The notes under the pieces are model-generated. The model made no database searches. It worked only from the letters and a program-made list of their open reading frames with translations, and was not told the DNA's origin. This document shows positions 1 to 6,372 of a DNA stretch of 17,602 nucleotides, one piece after another. The position numbers and the translations under genes are program-made. The first letter of the stretch is position 1. Every line of letters starts with the position of its first letter. The DNA comes from an uncultured Clostridium sp. (GTDB lineage Bacteria > Bacillota > Clostridia > TANB77 > CAG-508): positions 1 through 17,602 of the forward strand of contig USEM01000025.1 of assembly GCA_900553695.1 (NCBI GenBank). The letters run 5' to 3'.

Positions 1-262
1 TTCCATCACCTGCAACATCATTTGTTTTTGTTGCAACTTCTTTTACTAATCTTGCACCTATGTTTTCATATGGGTCGTCTAGTTCAATTTCTTTTGCTAT
101 TGTAACACCATCATTTGTAATTAGCGGTGCTCCAAAGCTTTTATCTAATACTACATTTCTTCCTTTTGGTCCTAATGTAACTTTTACTGTATCTGCTAAT
201 GTGTTTACACCATCTAGCATTTTCTTTCTGGCTTCTTCGCCAAATTTAATTTCTTTTGACAT
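1..262 (-). CDS. groEL: Chaperonin GroEL, N-terminal part (runs off the window)
   Basis: First 87 residues of the 60-kDa chaperonin, the cytoplasmic ATP-driven folding cage that works with GroES. The start MSKEIKFGEEARKKML is typical of GroEL, followed by the equatorial-domain signatures TLGPKGRNVV, ITNDGVTIAKEIEL and NDVAGDG, where the chain leaves the window. The start ATG at 262-260 is preceded by AAAGGAG at good spacing. It lies 20 bases after the groES stop, so the two form the usual groESL operon, controlled by the CIRCE element upstream of groES. No unusual codon or frame break is seen in this part. Confidence 0.97.
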   Translation of the reverse strand, partial: MSKEIKFGEEARKKMLDGVNTLADTVKVTLGPKGRNVVLDKSFGAPLITNDGVTIAKEIELDDPYENIGARLVKEVATKTNDVAGDG

Positions 263-282
263 AATAAAAATCTCCTTTCAAA

Positions 283-564
283 TTATTCTACTATTGCTAG
301 AATATCATCTTGTTTTACTATGATGTATTCCTCGCCATCAATTTTAACTTCTGTTCCTGCATATTTGCTTACTATTACTTTATCACCTTTTTTTACATAC
401 ATTTTTACTGGTTTTCCGTCTATTTCGCCTCCTGGTCCTACTTCGATTATTTCAGCTACTTGTGGTTTTTCTTTTGCTCCACTTGAAAGTATTATTCCAC
501 TTTTTGTTGTTTCCTCGTTTTCTATCATTTTTAAAACTACTCTGTCTTGTAATGGTTTTATCAT
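283..564 (-). CDS. groES: Co-chaperonin GroES
   Basis: Cytoplasmic 10-kDa lid of the GroEL cage, 93 residues from the chosen start and thus normal length. It begins MIKPLQDRVVLK and contains the mobile-loop region EETTKSGIIL, the VGPGG segment and the conserved end VKQDDILAIVE. An upstream in-frame ATG at 582 would add six residues, but GGAGG lies just upstream of the ATG at 564, inside that extension, so 564 is the real start. First gene of the groES-groEL operon, behind a promoter whose start region carries a CIRCE operator. One GAC-GGA junction (near 417) holds CGG across two codons and is read normally. Confidence 0.97.
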   Translation of the reverse strand: MIKPLQDRVVLKMIENEETTKSGIILSSGAKEKPQVAEIIEVGPGGEIDGKPVKMYVKKGDKVIVSKYAGTEVKIDGEEYIIVKQDDILAIVE

Positions 565-589
565 TTTCCATTCCTCCTTCAAAAATTTA

Positions 590-616
590 TTAGCAGTCCA
601 ATTAATCGACTGCTAA
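590..616 (-). promoter_or_regulatory. CIRCE operator (HrcA binding site) of groESL
   Basis: A perfect 9-9-9 inverted repeat, TTAGCAGTC-N9-GACTGCTAA, 26 bases upstream of the groES start. The classical CIRCE is TTAGCACTC-N9-GAGTGCTAA. Here both half-sites carry the matching change (C to G on the left, G to C on the right), so symmetry is kept. CIRCE is the operator of the heat-shock repressor HrcA. It sits directly downstream of the predicted -10 element, as expected for repression of groESL initiation. Confidence 0.93.
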
Positions 617-617
617 T

Positions 618-646
618 AATTTATACCTTTTTTCATAAAATGTCAA
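618..646 (-). promoter_or_regulatory. Sigma-A promoter of groESL
   Basis: On the minus strand a consensus -35 TTGACA (646-641) is followed by an AT-rich -10 region. TAAATT gives a 17-base spacer (623-618); TATAAA (625-620) would give 15. The predicted start of transcription falls in the CIRCE element just downstream. Confidence 0.75.
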
Positions 647-661
647 TACTTTTTTGAAAAT

Positions 662-1048
662 TTATTTTTTATTTACTCCTATAATTCCTCCAATCCCACC
701 AATTAGAATACTTGTAGCCATCATAATTATTGAATAAATATTTAATGAAAAGTCTTTTGAAATAATACTTGAAATTAAATATAAAGCTAAAATGTATATA
801 GCACCAACCAAAGCTCCATTTACAATTCCATTTCTTTTAATTTTCGAAGTAGTTATCTGACTTCCAACTAAAATACAAAGTGCAGTAACCACAATAATAA
901 CAGTAGGCATACTGTTTTCGTTTATATTTGAATAAGTAAGCACTGCAGCAAATATCATTAATAGCACTATTGTTGCTATAATAGAAATTAAAGTACCCTT
1001 CAAAATTATTACAATACCATTAGAATTATTCTCCTTTACATTAACCAT
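662..1048 (-). CDS. Small four-helix membrane protein, TIGR04086 (DUF3792) type
   Basis: A 128-residue integral membrane protein of unknown function. Four hydrophobic segments are visible: about 13-38 (IVIILKGTLISIIATIVLLMIF), 46-66 (TVIIVVTALCILVGSQ), 74-94 (NGALVGAIYILALYLISS) and 103-125 (YSIIMMATSILIGGIGGIIG). The small size, four helices and glycine-rich last helix fit the TIGR04086 family of Firmicutes, which is a judgement from pattern only. An ATG at 1060 is also in frame, but GGAGGG just after it serves the ATG at 1048, so the shorter form is preferred. Transcribed toward groES; no clear terminator separates them. Confidence 0.6.
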   Translation of the reverse strand: MVNVKENNSNGIVIILKGTLISIIATIVLLMIFAAVLTYSNINENSMPTVIIVVTALCILVGSQITTSKIKRNGIVNGALVGAIYILALYLISSIISKDFSLNIYSIIMMATSILIGGIGGIIGVNKK

Positions 1049-1117
1049 TTTTCCCTCCATGGTTAATGTATATTCCTTTTTATTTTCAAATATTCTCTTA
1101 TTTTTTTTCTTTTTGTA

Positions 1118-1146
1118 TGGACAAATTTGCTTTTTTTGTGTATTAT
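1118..1146 (+). promoter_or_regulatory. Promoter of the small exported membrane protein gene at 1183
   Basis: TGGACA (1118-1123), a 17-base spacer, then TATTAT (1141-1146), followed by a short leader to the gene at 1183. A good sigma-A-type match. Confidence 0.7.
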
Positions 1147-1182
1147 ATATATGTAAATTTTGAAAGGATTGATTTAATAAAA

Positions 1183-1512
1183 ATGAAGAAGTTTTTTAAA
1201 TTATTTTTGATTTTACTTTGCTTAGTAATGTTAAGTTTTTCAGCTGTTTATGCAGTTGATATTGATATGAATATAGAAAATGAAAATATACAAAATAATG
1301 TTTCAAATGATACTATTCCAAGAAACGAGGTATCAAATAATACTACAAGTCCTGTTTCCAATTCTAATGTTAATGCACCAGCAAAGACTTCTACCACAAG
1401 CACTAGCGAAGATTTTCATTTGAGTGTTTCTGATATTATTAATATAATTCTTATAGCTGTTGGTATAGTTTTAATTTTGCTTGCTATTGCGATTTTAATA
1501 AGATTAAAATAA
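1183..1512 (+). CDS. Small exported protein with signal peptide and C-terminal membrane anchor
   Basis: 109 residues; no family recognised. It starts with a clear signal peptide (MKKFFKLFLILLCLVMLSF, likely cut after AVYA near residue 24). A polar stretch rich in Asn, Ser and Thr follows (about 25-80), then a single hydrophobic helix (about 85-106, IINIILIAVGIVLILLAIAIL) ending in RLK. This predicts a protein anchored by its C-terminus with its polar part outside the cell. The ATG at 1183 is chosen because it begins the signal peptide; AAAGGA lies upstream at rather long spacing. The longer in-frame reading to 1066 has no leader sense. The next gene (1617) has the same build, so the two may be related in role. 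Confidence 0.7.
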   Translation: MKKFFKLFLILLCLVMLSFSAVYAVDIDMNIENENIQNNVSNDTIPRNEVSNNTTSPVSNSNVNAPAKTSTTSTSEDFHLSVSDIINIILIAVGIVLILLAIAILIRLK

Positions 1513-1519
1513 ATTTTGT

Positions 1520-1552
1520 TTGCCTTTTTATGTATGAAAAGGCAATTTTTTT
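1520..1552 (+). terminator. Rho-independent terminator after the gene at 1183
   Basis: A 9-bp stem TTGCCTTTT (1520-1528) / AAAAGGCAA (1537-1545) with an 8-base loop, followed by a run of seven T. Confidence 0.85.
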
Positions 1553-1616
1553 ATGCATATTTTTTTCTAGATTTTAAAATAATATTATTGAATTCTAAAA
1601 ATAGGAGGTAAAAATC

Positions 1617-2006
1617 ATGCATAAAAAAAGTTTTGTATTAGTATCTGTAATTCTTTTTGTTCTATGCATATTTTCAGGTTTTGTTTCAGCAAACACAGGT
1701 GATGTAAAAAACGGTGTTTCTAATGTTACAAATGCTGTTGTTGATGGCGTTAACCGTATGGGTAGCGATGTACGTAATGGTATTGGTTCTGCTGAAAATG
1801 GTGTTGAAGATGCTTTAAGAATGAATGACACTAAAATAAACGATAATGTTAGAGACTACTCAGCTACAAGAACTGCTACAAGTGGTATTACAAATAATAC
1901 CTCAACTATGTGGGTTTGGGTTATTGTTGCAATAGCTGCTATAGTTATAATAGGTCTTGTTTGGTATTATGGAGCAACTAATAATAATCATCATAATGAT
2001 GAATAA
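1617..2006 (+). CDS. Small exported protein with signal peptide and C-terminal membrane anchor
   Basis: 129 residues, family not recognised. Signal peptide at 1-25 (MHKKSFVLVSVILFVLCIF, cut near VSA-N). A polar region follows with repeated short valine/glycine/asparagine phrases (DVKNGVSNVTNAVVDGVNRMG and DVRNGIGSAENGVEDA), perhaps a loose amphipathic repeat. A strong hydrophobic helix (about 97-118, MWVWVIVAIAAIVIIGLVWYY) leads into a short Asn/His-rich tail. A perfect AGGAGGT at 1603-1609 sets the start. Same architecture as the gene before it. One AAC-GGT junction near 1711 carries CGG across codons without disturbance. Confidence 0.75.
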   Translation: MHKKSFVLVSVILFVLCIFSGFVSANTGDVKNGVSNVTNAVVDGVNRMGSDVRNGIGSAENGVEDALRMNDTKINDNVRDYSATRTATSGITNNTSTMWVWVIVAIAAIVIIGLVWYYGATNNNHHNDE

Positions 2007-2008
2007 TG

Positions 2009-2037
2009 TTCACTTTTCTAAATAAATGTGATATAAT
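2009..2037 (+). promoter_or_regulatory. Promoter of smpB
   Basis: TTCACT (2009-2014), a 17-base spacer, then a perfect TATAAT (2032-2037). The -10 box lies in the loop of the inverted repeat 2016-2056, so the spacer forms one arm and the start region the other. Confidence 0.75.
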
Positions 2038-2056
2038 ATTTCATATTTATTTAGAA
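2016..2056 (+). repeat. Long inverted repeat bracketing the smpB -10 box
   Basis: Arms TTCTAAATAAATGTGA (2016-2031) and TCATATTTATTTAGAA (2041-2056) pair over 16 positions with a single G-T, around a 9-base centre TATAATATT. There is no T run after it, so it does not look like a terminator. It could be an operator for a dimeric regulator, since it covers spacer, -10 and start site. Confidence 0.7.
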
Positions 2057-2086
2057 GTACATAATGCTTTTGCATTATTTGTACTT
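2055..2086 (+). promoter_or_regulatory. Hairpin in the smpB leader just upstream of the ribosome binding site
   Basis: AAGTACATAATGC (2055-2067) pairs with GCATTATTTGTACTT (2072-2086) over 13 base pairs with a two-base bulge and a TTTT loop. It ends a few bases before the smpB Shine-Dalgarno AAGGA (2090-2094). It has no U-tail, so it is not an obvious terminator and could affect translation or mRNA stability. Confidence 0.6.
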
Positions 2087-2103
2087 AAGAAGGAATGATT
2101 TAA

Positions 2104-2557
2104 ATGTCAAAATTAATTGCAAAAAATCCAACTGCTAAGCACAATTATACTATTATAGATACACTAGAAACTGGTATTGTATTATCAGGAACAGAAATTA
2201 AGTCTATTAGAAATGGGAAGGTGAATTTAAAAGATAGTTATGCAGGAATTAGAAATGGCGAGCTTTTTATCTATAATATGCATATAAGTCCATATGAATT
2301 TGGAAATATATACAATAAAGACCCTTTAAGGGATAGAAAGCTTTTAGTAAATAAAAATGAAATTAATAAACTTGTACGGTCAAATTAAGCAAAAGGGGTA
2401 TTCTCTTGTACCTATGAGTTTATATTTTAAGGGTAACTTTGTAAAGGTTGAACTAGGCATTGGCAAAGGCAAAAAGCTTTATGATAAGCGTGAAGATATT
2501 GCTAAAAAAGAGGCCGAAATGCGAATGAGGAAGCAAATGGCTTCACATGAAGAATAA
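2104..2557 (+). CDS. smpB: tmRNA-binding protein SmpB, needs a +1 shift at a CGGT quadruplet
   Basis: SmpB binds tmRNA and brings it to stalled ribosomes for rescue and tagging. The upstream frame gives SmpB to residue 91 (KNPTAKHNY, GTEIKSIRNGKVNLKDSYA, MHISPYEFGN, DPLRDRKLL, NEINKLV), then would stop three codons after a CGG. The rest (QIKQKGYSLVPMSLYFK, VELGIGKGKKLYDKREDIAKKEAEMRMRK) is in the +1 frame. Reading CGGT (2377-2380) as one residue joins the halves with no loss or gain, giving a 150-residue protein of normal length and Gly at position 92, where the family has KL(I/V/A)G. The KKLYDKR tail motif is intact, so the protein would work. Not called a pseudogene because the same pattern recurs in three other genes. 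Start ATG with AAGGA nine bases upstream. Confidence 0.92.
2377..2380 (+). other. CGGT quadruplet decoding site in smpB (residue 92)
   Basis: Context CTT GTA CGGT CAA ATT AAG. Triplet reading of CGG leads to TAA at 2386-2388. Four-base reading continues the SmpB sequence. The family residue here is Gly. Confidence 0.88.
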
Positions 2558-2565
2558 AATAAATT

Positions 2566-2591
2566 AAAGGCAAGTTTTAAAGCTTGCCTTT
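2566..2591. terminator. Bidirectional terminator between smpB and ymfH
   Basis: AAAGGCAAG (2566-2574) / CTTGCCTTT (2583-2591), a 9-bp stem between two converging genes. T-rich sequence follows on the plus strand and an AT-rich run on the minus strand. Confidence 0.8.
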
Positions 2592-2595
2592 TGGT

Positions 2596-3879
2596 TTATT
2601 TCTCTACTATTGATAACACTGTCTTTTCCTCTTTGAAAACTTCTTCTAGCACTTGTTTTGTGTATTCTGGTGTTACTTGCTCATATTCTTCTATATATTC
2701 AAAACTATTTATACCTTTCATATAGTCCCCTACAAACATTCTGCAGATTTCAGCTACATCATCATATTCTTTTACATAGTTACCATATATCATGTTTTTT
2801 ACTCTTTGGAAATGTGCTAAATCTATATCGTTTTTCTTCATCTGCTTAATTTCCGCTTCAAATTTTTCTAAAACTTTTTTAGGATCGTTTGACTGCCCAG
2901 TTATTGAAACATGTGCATATTGTTTTGAAAATTCATAATCTAAATATGGCTCTCCTGTAATTAGTTCTGCTTCATAAAGTTCTTTATATAGTTTTGAACT
3001 TTTTCCAATTAGCATATTTAATAATATTTCAATTGCTATATGCTTTTTTACAATGCTACTGCTTGTGCAGTTTTTGTTGTCGATTACATCTTTTATGCCT
3101 ATTACAAATATTGGCATACTAACTTCCATGTTTTGTGTATTTTCTTTTTTTACAATCTGCTCTGGTTCTTCTGGATATATTCTTTTTATTTCTCCATGCT
3201 TTTCTGTAGGTTTTAAACGTATTTTTACTTCCTCTATTAATGTTTCTGGCTCGAAGTCGCCTGCAAAGCACATTACCATATTTGATGGATGATAAAATGT
3301 ATTGTAACATTTGTATAAAACTTCTTTATCTATTTTGCTTATTGATTCTATTGAACCTGCAATATCTATTATAATTGGGTTATTCTTATACATGCATTTC
3401 ATTGCATTCATATATACTGCCCAACTTGGGTAATCATCATACATTTGAATTTCTTGCCCAATTATTCCTTTTTCTTTTTCAACGTTTTGGTCTGTGAAAT
3501 ATGGGTTTTGTACATAATCCATAAGTTCGTCCATTGCTGGATAAAAGTTATCTGTACATTCAAATAGATAGCATGTATGGTCTGTTGTTGTATATGCATT
3601 TGCATTTACTCCAAGTGCTGTTAATGTATCTAAGCTGTTTGTTCCATTTTGTTGTTCAAACATTTTGTGTTCCAAAAAATGTGCCACACCATCTGGAATG
3701 TTTGTTTCTTCTTTATCATTTGGTGCTATAAATTTATTATCTATTGAACCAAAGTTTGTAGCCCATATCATATATTTTTTTTGTATATTTTTCTTTGGCA
3801 TTATCATAACTGTTAAGCCATTTTCAAGCTTTTCAACATATAGCTTTTCTTTTACTTTTGAATTTTCTATAATTTGCAT
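2596..3879 (-). CDS. ymfH: M16-family zinc peptidase, YmfH type (active partner)
   Basis: 427-residue M16 (pitrilysin-like) metallopeptidase. The zinc motif HXXEH is present as HFLEH at 67-71, with the third ligand likely E143 in IIGQEIQMYDD, the usual distance away. The flanking DGVAHFLEHKMFE and NAYTTTDHTCYLF are typical of the YmfH branch. It lies 21 bases after the ymfF-like gene, with AAAGGGTG overlapping that gene's stop, so the two are an operon and probably a heterodimer, as M16 pairs of this type are. In Bacillus the ymfF/ymfH pair is annotated as linked to EF-P modification; that role is knowledge of the family, not shown here. Only out-of-frame CGG (GCG-GAA near 2855) occurs. Confidence 0.9.
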   Translation of the reverse strand: MQIIENSKVKEKLYVEKLENGLTVMIMPKKNIQKKYMIWATNFGSIDNKFIAPNDKEETNIPDGVAHFLEHKMFEQQNGTNSLDTLTALGVNANAYTTTDHTCYLFECTDNFYPAMDELMDYVQNPYFTDQNVEKEKGIIGQEIQMYDDYPSWAVYMNAMKCMYKNNPIIIDIAGSIESISKIDKEVLYKCYNTFYHPSNMVMCFAGDFEPETLIEEVKIRLKPTEKHGEIKRIYPEEPEQIVKKENTQNMEVSMPIFVIGIKDVIDNKNCTSSSIVKKHIAIEILLNMLIGKSSKLYKELYEAELITGEPYLDYEFSKQYAHVSITGQSNDPKKVLEKFEAEIKQMKKNDIDLAHFQRVKNMIYGNYVKEYDDVAEICRMFVGDYMKGINSFEYIEEYEQVTPEYTKQVLEEVFKEEKTVLSIVEK

Positions 3880-3900
3880 ATGATTTTTACACCCTTTCTT

Positions 3901-5184
3901 TTAGTTATTTTCATTCATTAAGAAGTATATTGTATTTATGTGTATGTTTTTTGCTATTTCTAATATTTCTTCTCTTGTAACTGAATTAATTTTATCCATA
4001 TATTCCTCAAATGTTAATAGTGTTTTAGATAGTTCTTGACCCATGTAGTATGTTATTTCAGAATCTTGTTCATCTTGAACTGTTTTTATTCCTGACGTCA
4101 TGTATTTTTTTGCATTATCAATTTCTTCATCTGAAAATTTTCCATTTTTCATATCTTCTAACTGTTCTTTTATTATTTCAAGTGCTTTTGAATAGTTTTT
4201 AATTTCTATTCCTGCTCTTATGAAAATGTTGTTTTTTTGTCTTACATATGTTGATCTTGCTGAATATGCCAATCCTGCTTTTTCTCTAACATTTTGGAAC
4301 ATCTTTGATGTTGCACTTTCACCTAAAATTACGTTATATATACACATTGCATATCTTGAATCTTTCTTATAATAGTCTATATCTAGCCCAATTACTAGCT
4401 TTCCTTGTGTTACATCTTTTACATCTTGTATAGTTTGAATTTGTACTTCCTTCTTTTTTTCAGTATCTTCTGTGTTTACAATATGTGTATCTTCTCTTTC
4501 TTGAAGTTTTTGTATATTTTGGTTTCCTTCAATTATTGAAATTACGCTATCTGTTTGCAATTCGCCTGATGCAAAAAAATCTATTTTAGCTATGCTTAAA
4601 AGATTTTGATAATCTGTATATAAGTTTTCCTCATTGATGTTTTCTAGATCCTCTATATATCCATATTTGTATAGCCCATAAGGTTCATTTTTATACATTT
4701 CTTCTATGCATCTTGTATATGCATACATATCTTTGTTATCAATTCTTCCATCTATCAATCTTTTTATTGTTTTCTTTTCTGAATCTACATATTCTTTTTT
4801 GAAGTGATTGTTCTCAGTTAATGGGTTAAAAATTACATCAAGCAATAACTCTATTGCCTTTTTTGATAAGTTTTCTTTATTTGGTAAAAAGTTATCGTTT
4901 AATGTTTCTAAATAAAATTTTAAAACTTGGTTATCTCCTGTTTTTTCAACGCCACAATCTAATGTTGCTCCATACATATTTTCTAGCTCTATGCTAATTT
5001 CTTCTTGTGATTTTAACGTTTCTGTTCCACGCCTTAGAACAGCTGGTATAAGTGCATTTTGAGTTATGTTTTCACGATTTAATGGCACAGTTAAAAACAT
5101 TGCAAACAAATTTGTTTTGAATTTGTTTGTTTCAATTACATGTGCTTGTATTCCCTTTTTAATTTCTTGAGTTTTATATGACAT
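3901..5184 (-). CDS. ymfF: M16-family peptidase-like protein, YmfF type (inactive partner)
   Basis: 427 residues, M16 fold. The position of the zinc motif reads ALIPAVLRRGT, so HXXEH is missing, as is usual for the non-catalytic partner of paired M16 proteins. Other family features are kept: MYGATLDCGVEKTGDNQVLKF near the N-terminus and LGESATSKMFQNVREKAGLAYSA in the second half, the R/Y substrate-binding region of the C-terminal domain. Start ATG at 5184 with AAAGGAG just upstream. It comes first in the operon, followed by ymfH after 21 bases. Likely a structural half of the YmfF-YmfH complex. Confidence 0.88.
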   Translation of the reverse strand: MSYKTQEIKKGIQAHVIETNKFKTNLFAMFLTVPLNRENITQNALIPAVLRRGTETLKSQEEISIELENMYGATLDCGVEKTGDNQVLKFYLETLNDNFLPNKENLSKKAIELLLDVIFNPLTENNHFKKEYVDSEKKTIKRLIDGRIDNKDMYAYTRCIEEMYKNEPYGLYKYGYIEDLENINEENLYTDYQNLLSIAKIDFFASGELQTDSVISIIEGNQNIQKLQEREDTHIVNTEDTEKKKEVQIQTIQDVKDVTQGKLVIGLDIDYYKKDSRYAMCIYNVILGESATSKMFQNVREKAGLAYSARSTYVRQKNNIFIRAGIEIKNYSKALEIIKEQLEDMKNGKFSDEEIDNAKKYMTSGIKTVQDEQDSEITYYMGQELSKTLLTFEEYMDKINSVTREEILEIAKNIHINTIYFLMNENN

Positions 5185-5220
5185 ATTTTCTATCTCCTTT
5201 TTGTTTATTTTACCATTTAT

Positions 5221-5249
5221 ATTGTAATTTATACTAACTTTTTTTGCAA
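5221..5249 (-). promoter_or_regulatory. Promoter of the ymfF-ymfH operon
   Basis: On the minus strand TTGCAA (5249-5244), a 17-base spacer and TACAAT (5226-5221). It lies between the rpsU terminator and ymfF. Confidence 0.65.
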
Positions 5250-5258
5250 TAGTTTTAA

Positions 5259-5287
5259 CAAAAAAAGAGACTATTTTTAGCCTCTTT
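5259..5287 (-). terminator. Terminator of rpsU
   Basis: Read on the minus strand, AAAGAGGCTA (5287-5278), loop AAAA, TAGTCTCTTT (5273-5264) makes a 10-bp stem with one G-U pair, followed by a T run to about 5259. Confidence 0.88.
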
Positions 5288-5298
5288 AATTTTATGTA

Positions 5299-5469
5299 TT
5301 AGAATTTTCTTTTTCTTGCTGCTTCTGATTTTTTCTTTCTCTTAACGCTAGGTTTTTCATAATGTTCTCTTTTTCTAACCTCTTGTAGTACACCATTTCT
5401 TACACATTGTCTTTTAAATCTTTTTAATGCGTCTTCTATATTTCCATTATTAACTTTTATTTCTGCCAT
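5299..5469 (-). CDS. rpsU: 30S ribosomal protein S21
   Basis: 56-residue basic ribosomal protein of the small-subunit platform, involved in initiation. It begins MAEIKVNNGNIEDALKRFK, continues RQCVRNGVLQEVRKREHYEKPSVKRK in S21 style, and ends AARKRKF. Length is typical of Firmicutes S21. Start ATG at 5469-5467 with GGGGAGGG just upstream. It stands as its own transcription unit, with a near-perfect promoter inside the end of the upstream gene and a strong terminator after it. Arginine codons here avoid CGG. Confidence 0.96.
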   Translation of the reverse strand: MAEIKVNNGNIEDALKRFKRQCVRNGVLQEVRKREHYEKPSVKRKKKSEAARKRKF

Positions 5470-5526
5470 CTATAATTCCCTCCCCTCGATACTCTTTTAC
5501 TTTGGGATTATTCCATAACTTGTACT

Positions 5527-5555
5527 ATTATATATGAAAAATCGCTAAATGTCAA
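5527..5555 (-). promoter_or_regulatory. Consensus promoter of rpsU
   Basis: TTGACA (5555-5550), exactly 17 bases, TATAAT (5532-5527): a perfect sigma-A promoter. The -35 lies inside the last codons of the upstream membrane protein gene. Confidence 0.92.
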
Positions 5556-6360
5556 TATTTGGAGTGAATTTTTTTATTCTATTTCCTTCAAATTTAAAGA
5601 AATATGGTTTTATATCTGGTAACAAGTCCCTTATATACACTATTTCTCCTGCTTTTGTTCTTAAAGTTATGTTAGGGAATGTTAAAATCATTCTTTTATT
5701 TCCCCAGAATTTATCTATTATTGCAACTGTTTTTGGATTACCATATATTTTTTCATACATACTTTCTGCAACTTCTTTATTTTTTATATCTATATTATGC
5801 TCAACAGCCATTCTCATTAAAAATAGTTCTTCTGCAATTCCTGTTATAATTATATCAAATAGCATGAATGCTGTTGCAACGCCAACTAGCCATTTTAGTA
5901 GCTTTGGGCTAAGTTTTAGCTTTATGTGGTCAATTATTTTATCTACAACAGGGTTTATCATTTTCATTAAAACTAAGCTTAGTATTCCCCAGAAAAGTGC
6001 ATATAGCAAGCATATTCTTCCATTTATATTTAAAAATCTTTTTGAGTAGTCCCACCAACGTGCATTAAATAGTAGTTCTCCTAAAAAACTCATTGTATAC
6101 TCAACTATGGAACCTGTTAGGCAACCTCCCAAAAATAGAGTGTAATTATTCTTATCGAAAAATCTTAGACTTAATATTAGAACTACAGCTCCAAAACCAT
6201 AAATACCGCAAAATGGTCCATACATGAAGCTTTGCCTGCTTTCTATTACGTTATAGTTTATTAGTGCAAATAGTGTTTCTACAACATACCCTACAAAACT
6301 ATATATTATAAAATATGCAAGTATTCTCCATATGCTTATCTTTTTTCTGTTTTTCTCCAT
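5545..6360 (-). CDS. Membrane protein, putative ABC transporter permease (CmpB/DUF1113 family)
   Basis: 271-residue integral membrane protein. Hydrophobic segments at about 10-32, 46-66, 75-95, 115-133 and 157-177. Family-like motifs are YSFVGYVVETLF, FMYGPFCGIYGFGA, GSIVEY, ARWWDYS and GRICLLYALFWG, which match the PF06541 'ABC_trans_CmpB' group of Firmicutes. The 'ABC transporter' label of that family is weak and its real role is unknown. A soluble tail of about 90 residues follows the helices. It starts 12 bases after the prfB stop, with AAGGAG at the junction, so it is probably co-transcribed with prfB. Ends with TAG. A TGC-GGT junction near 6206 holds CGG across codons without effect. 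Confidence 0.8.
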   Translation of the reverse strand: MEKNRKKISIWRILAYFIIYSFVGYVVETLFALINYNVIESRQSFMYGPFCGIYGFGAVVLILSLRFFDKNNYTLFLGGCLTGSIVEYTMSFLGELLFNARWWDYSKRFLNINGRICLLYALFWGILSLVLMKMINPVVDKIIDHIKLKLSPKLLKWLVGVATAFMLFDIIITGIAEELFLMRMAVEHNIDIKNKEVAESMYEKIYGNPKTVAIIDKFWGNKRMILTFPNITLRTKAGEIVYIRDLLPDIKPYFFKFEGNRIKKFTPNIDI

Positions 6361-6372
6361 AAATATTTCTCC

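Noticed and set aside
283..582. Longer GroES with MKEEWK at its start
   Set aside because: The first codons of this version contain the GGAGG ribosome binding site of the ATG at 564, and the family starts at MIKPL.
1066..1182. N-terminal extension of the gene at 1183
   Set aside because: It overlaps the promoter TGGACA-17-TATTAT, and the signal peptide starts at 1183.
2374..2377. Shift in smpB placed at CTT-G-TAC (a slippery CTT site like prfB)
   Set aside because: It gives a plausible protein too (KLYGQIK), but there is no stop codon after CTT and the other five sites share CGG, not CTT. Placing the shift at CGGT explains all six.
2104..2557. smpB as a pseudogene or plain sequencing error
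   Set aside because: The break is at a CGG, as are all five other breaks in the window, and both halves are well conserved. A random indel would not choose the same in-frame string six times. Other long genes (ymfF, ymfH, prfB, UDPGP, BspA-like) have no break at all.
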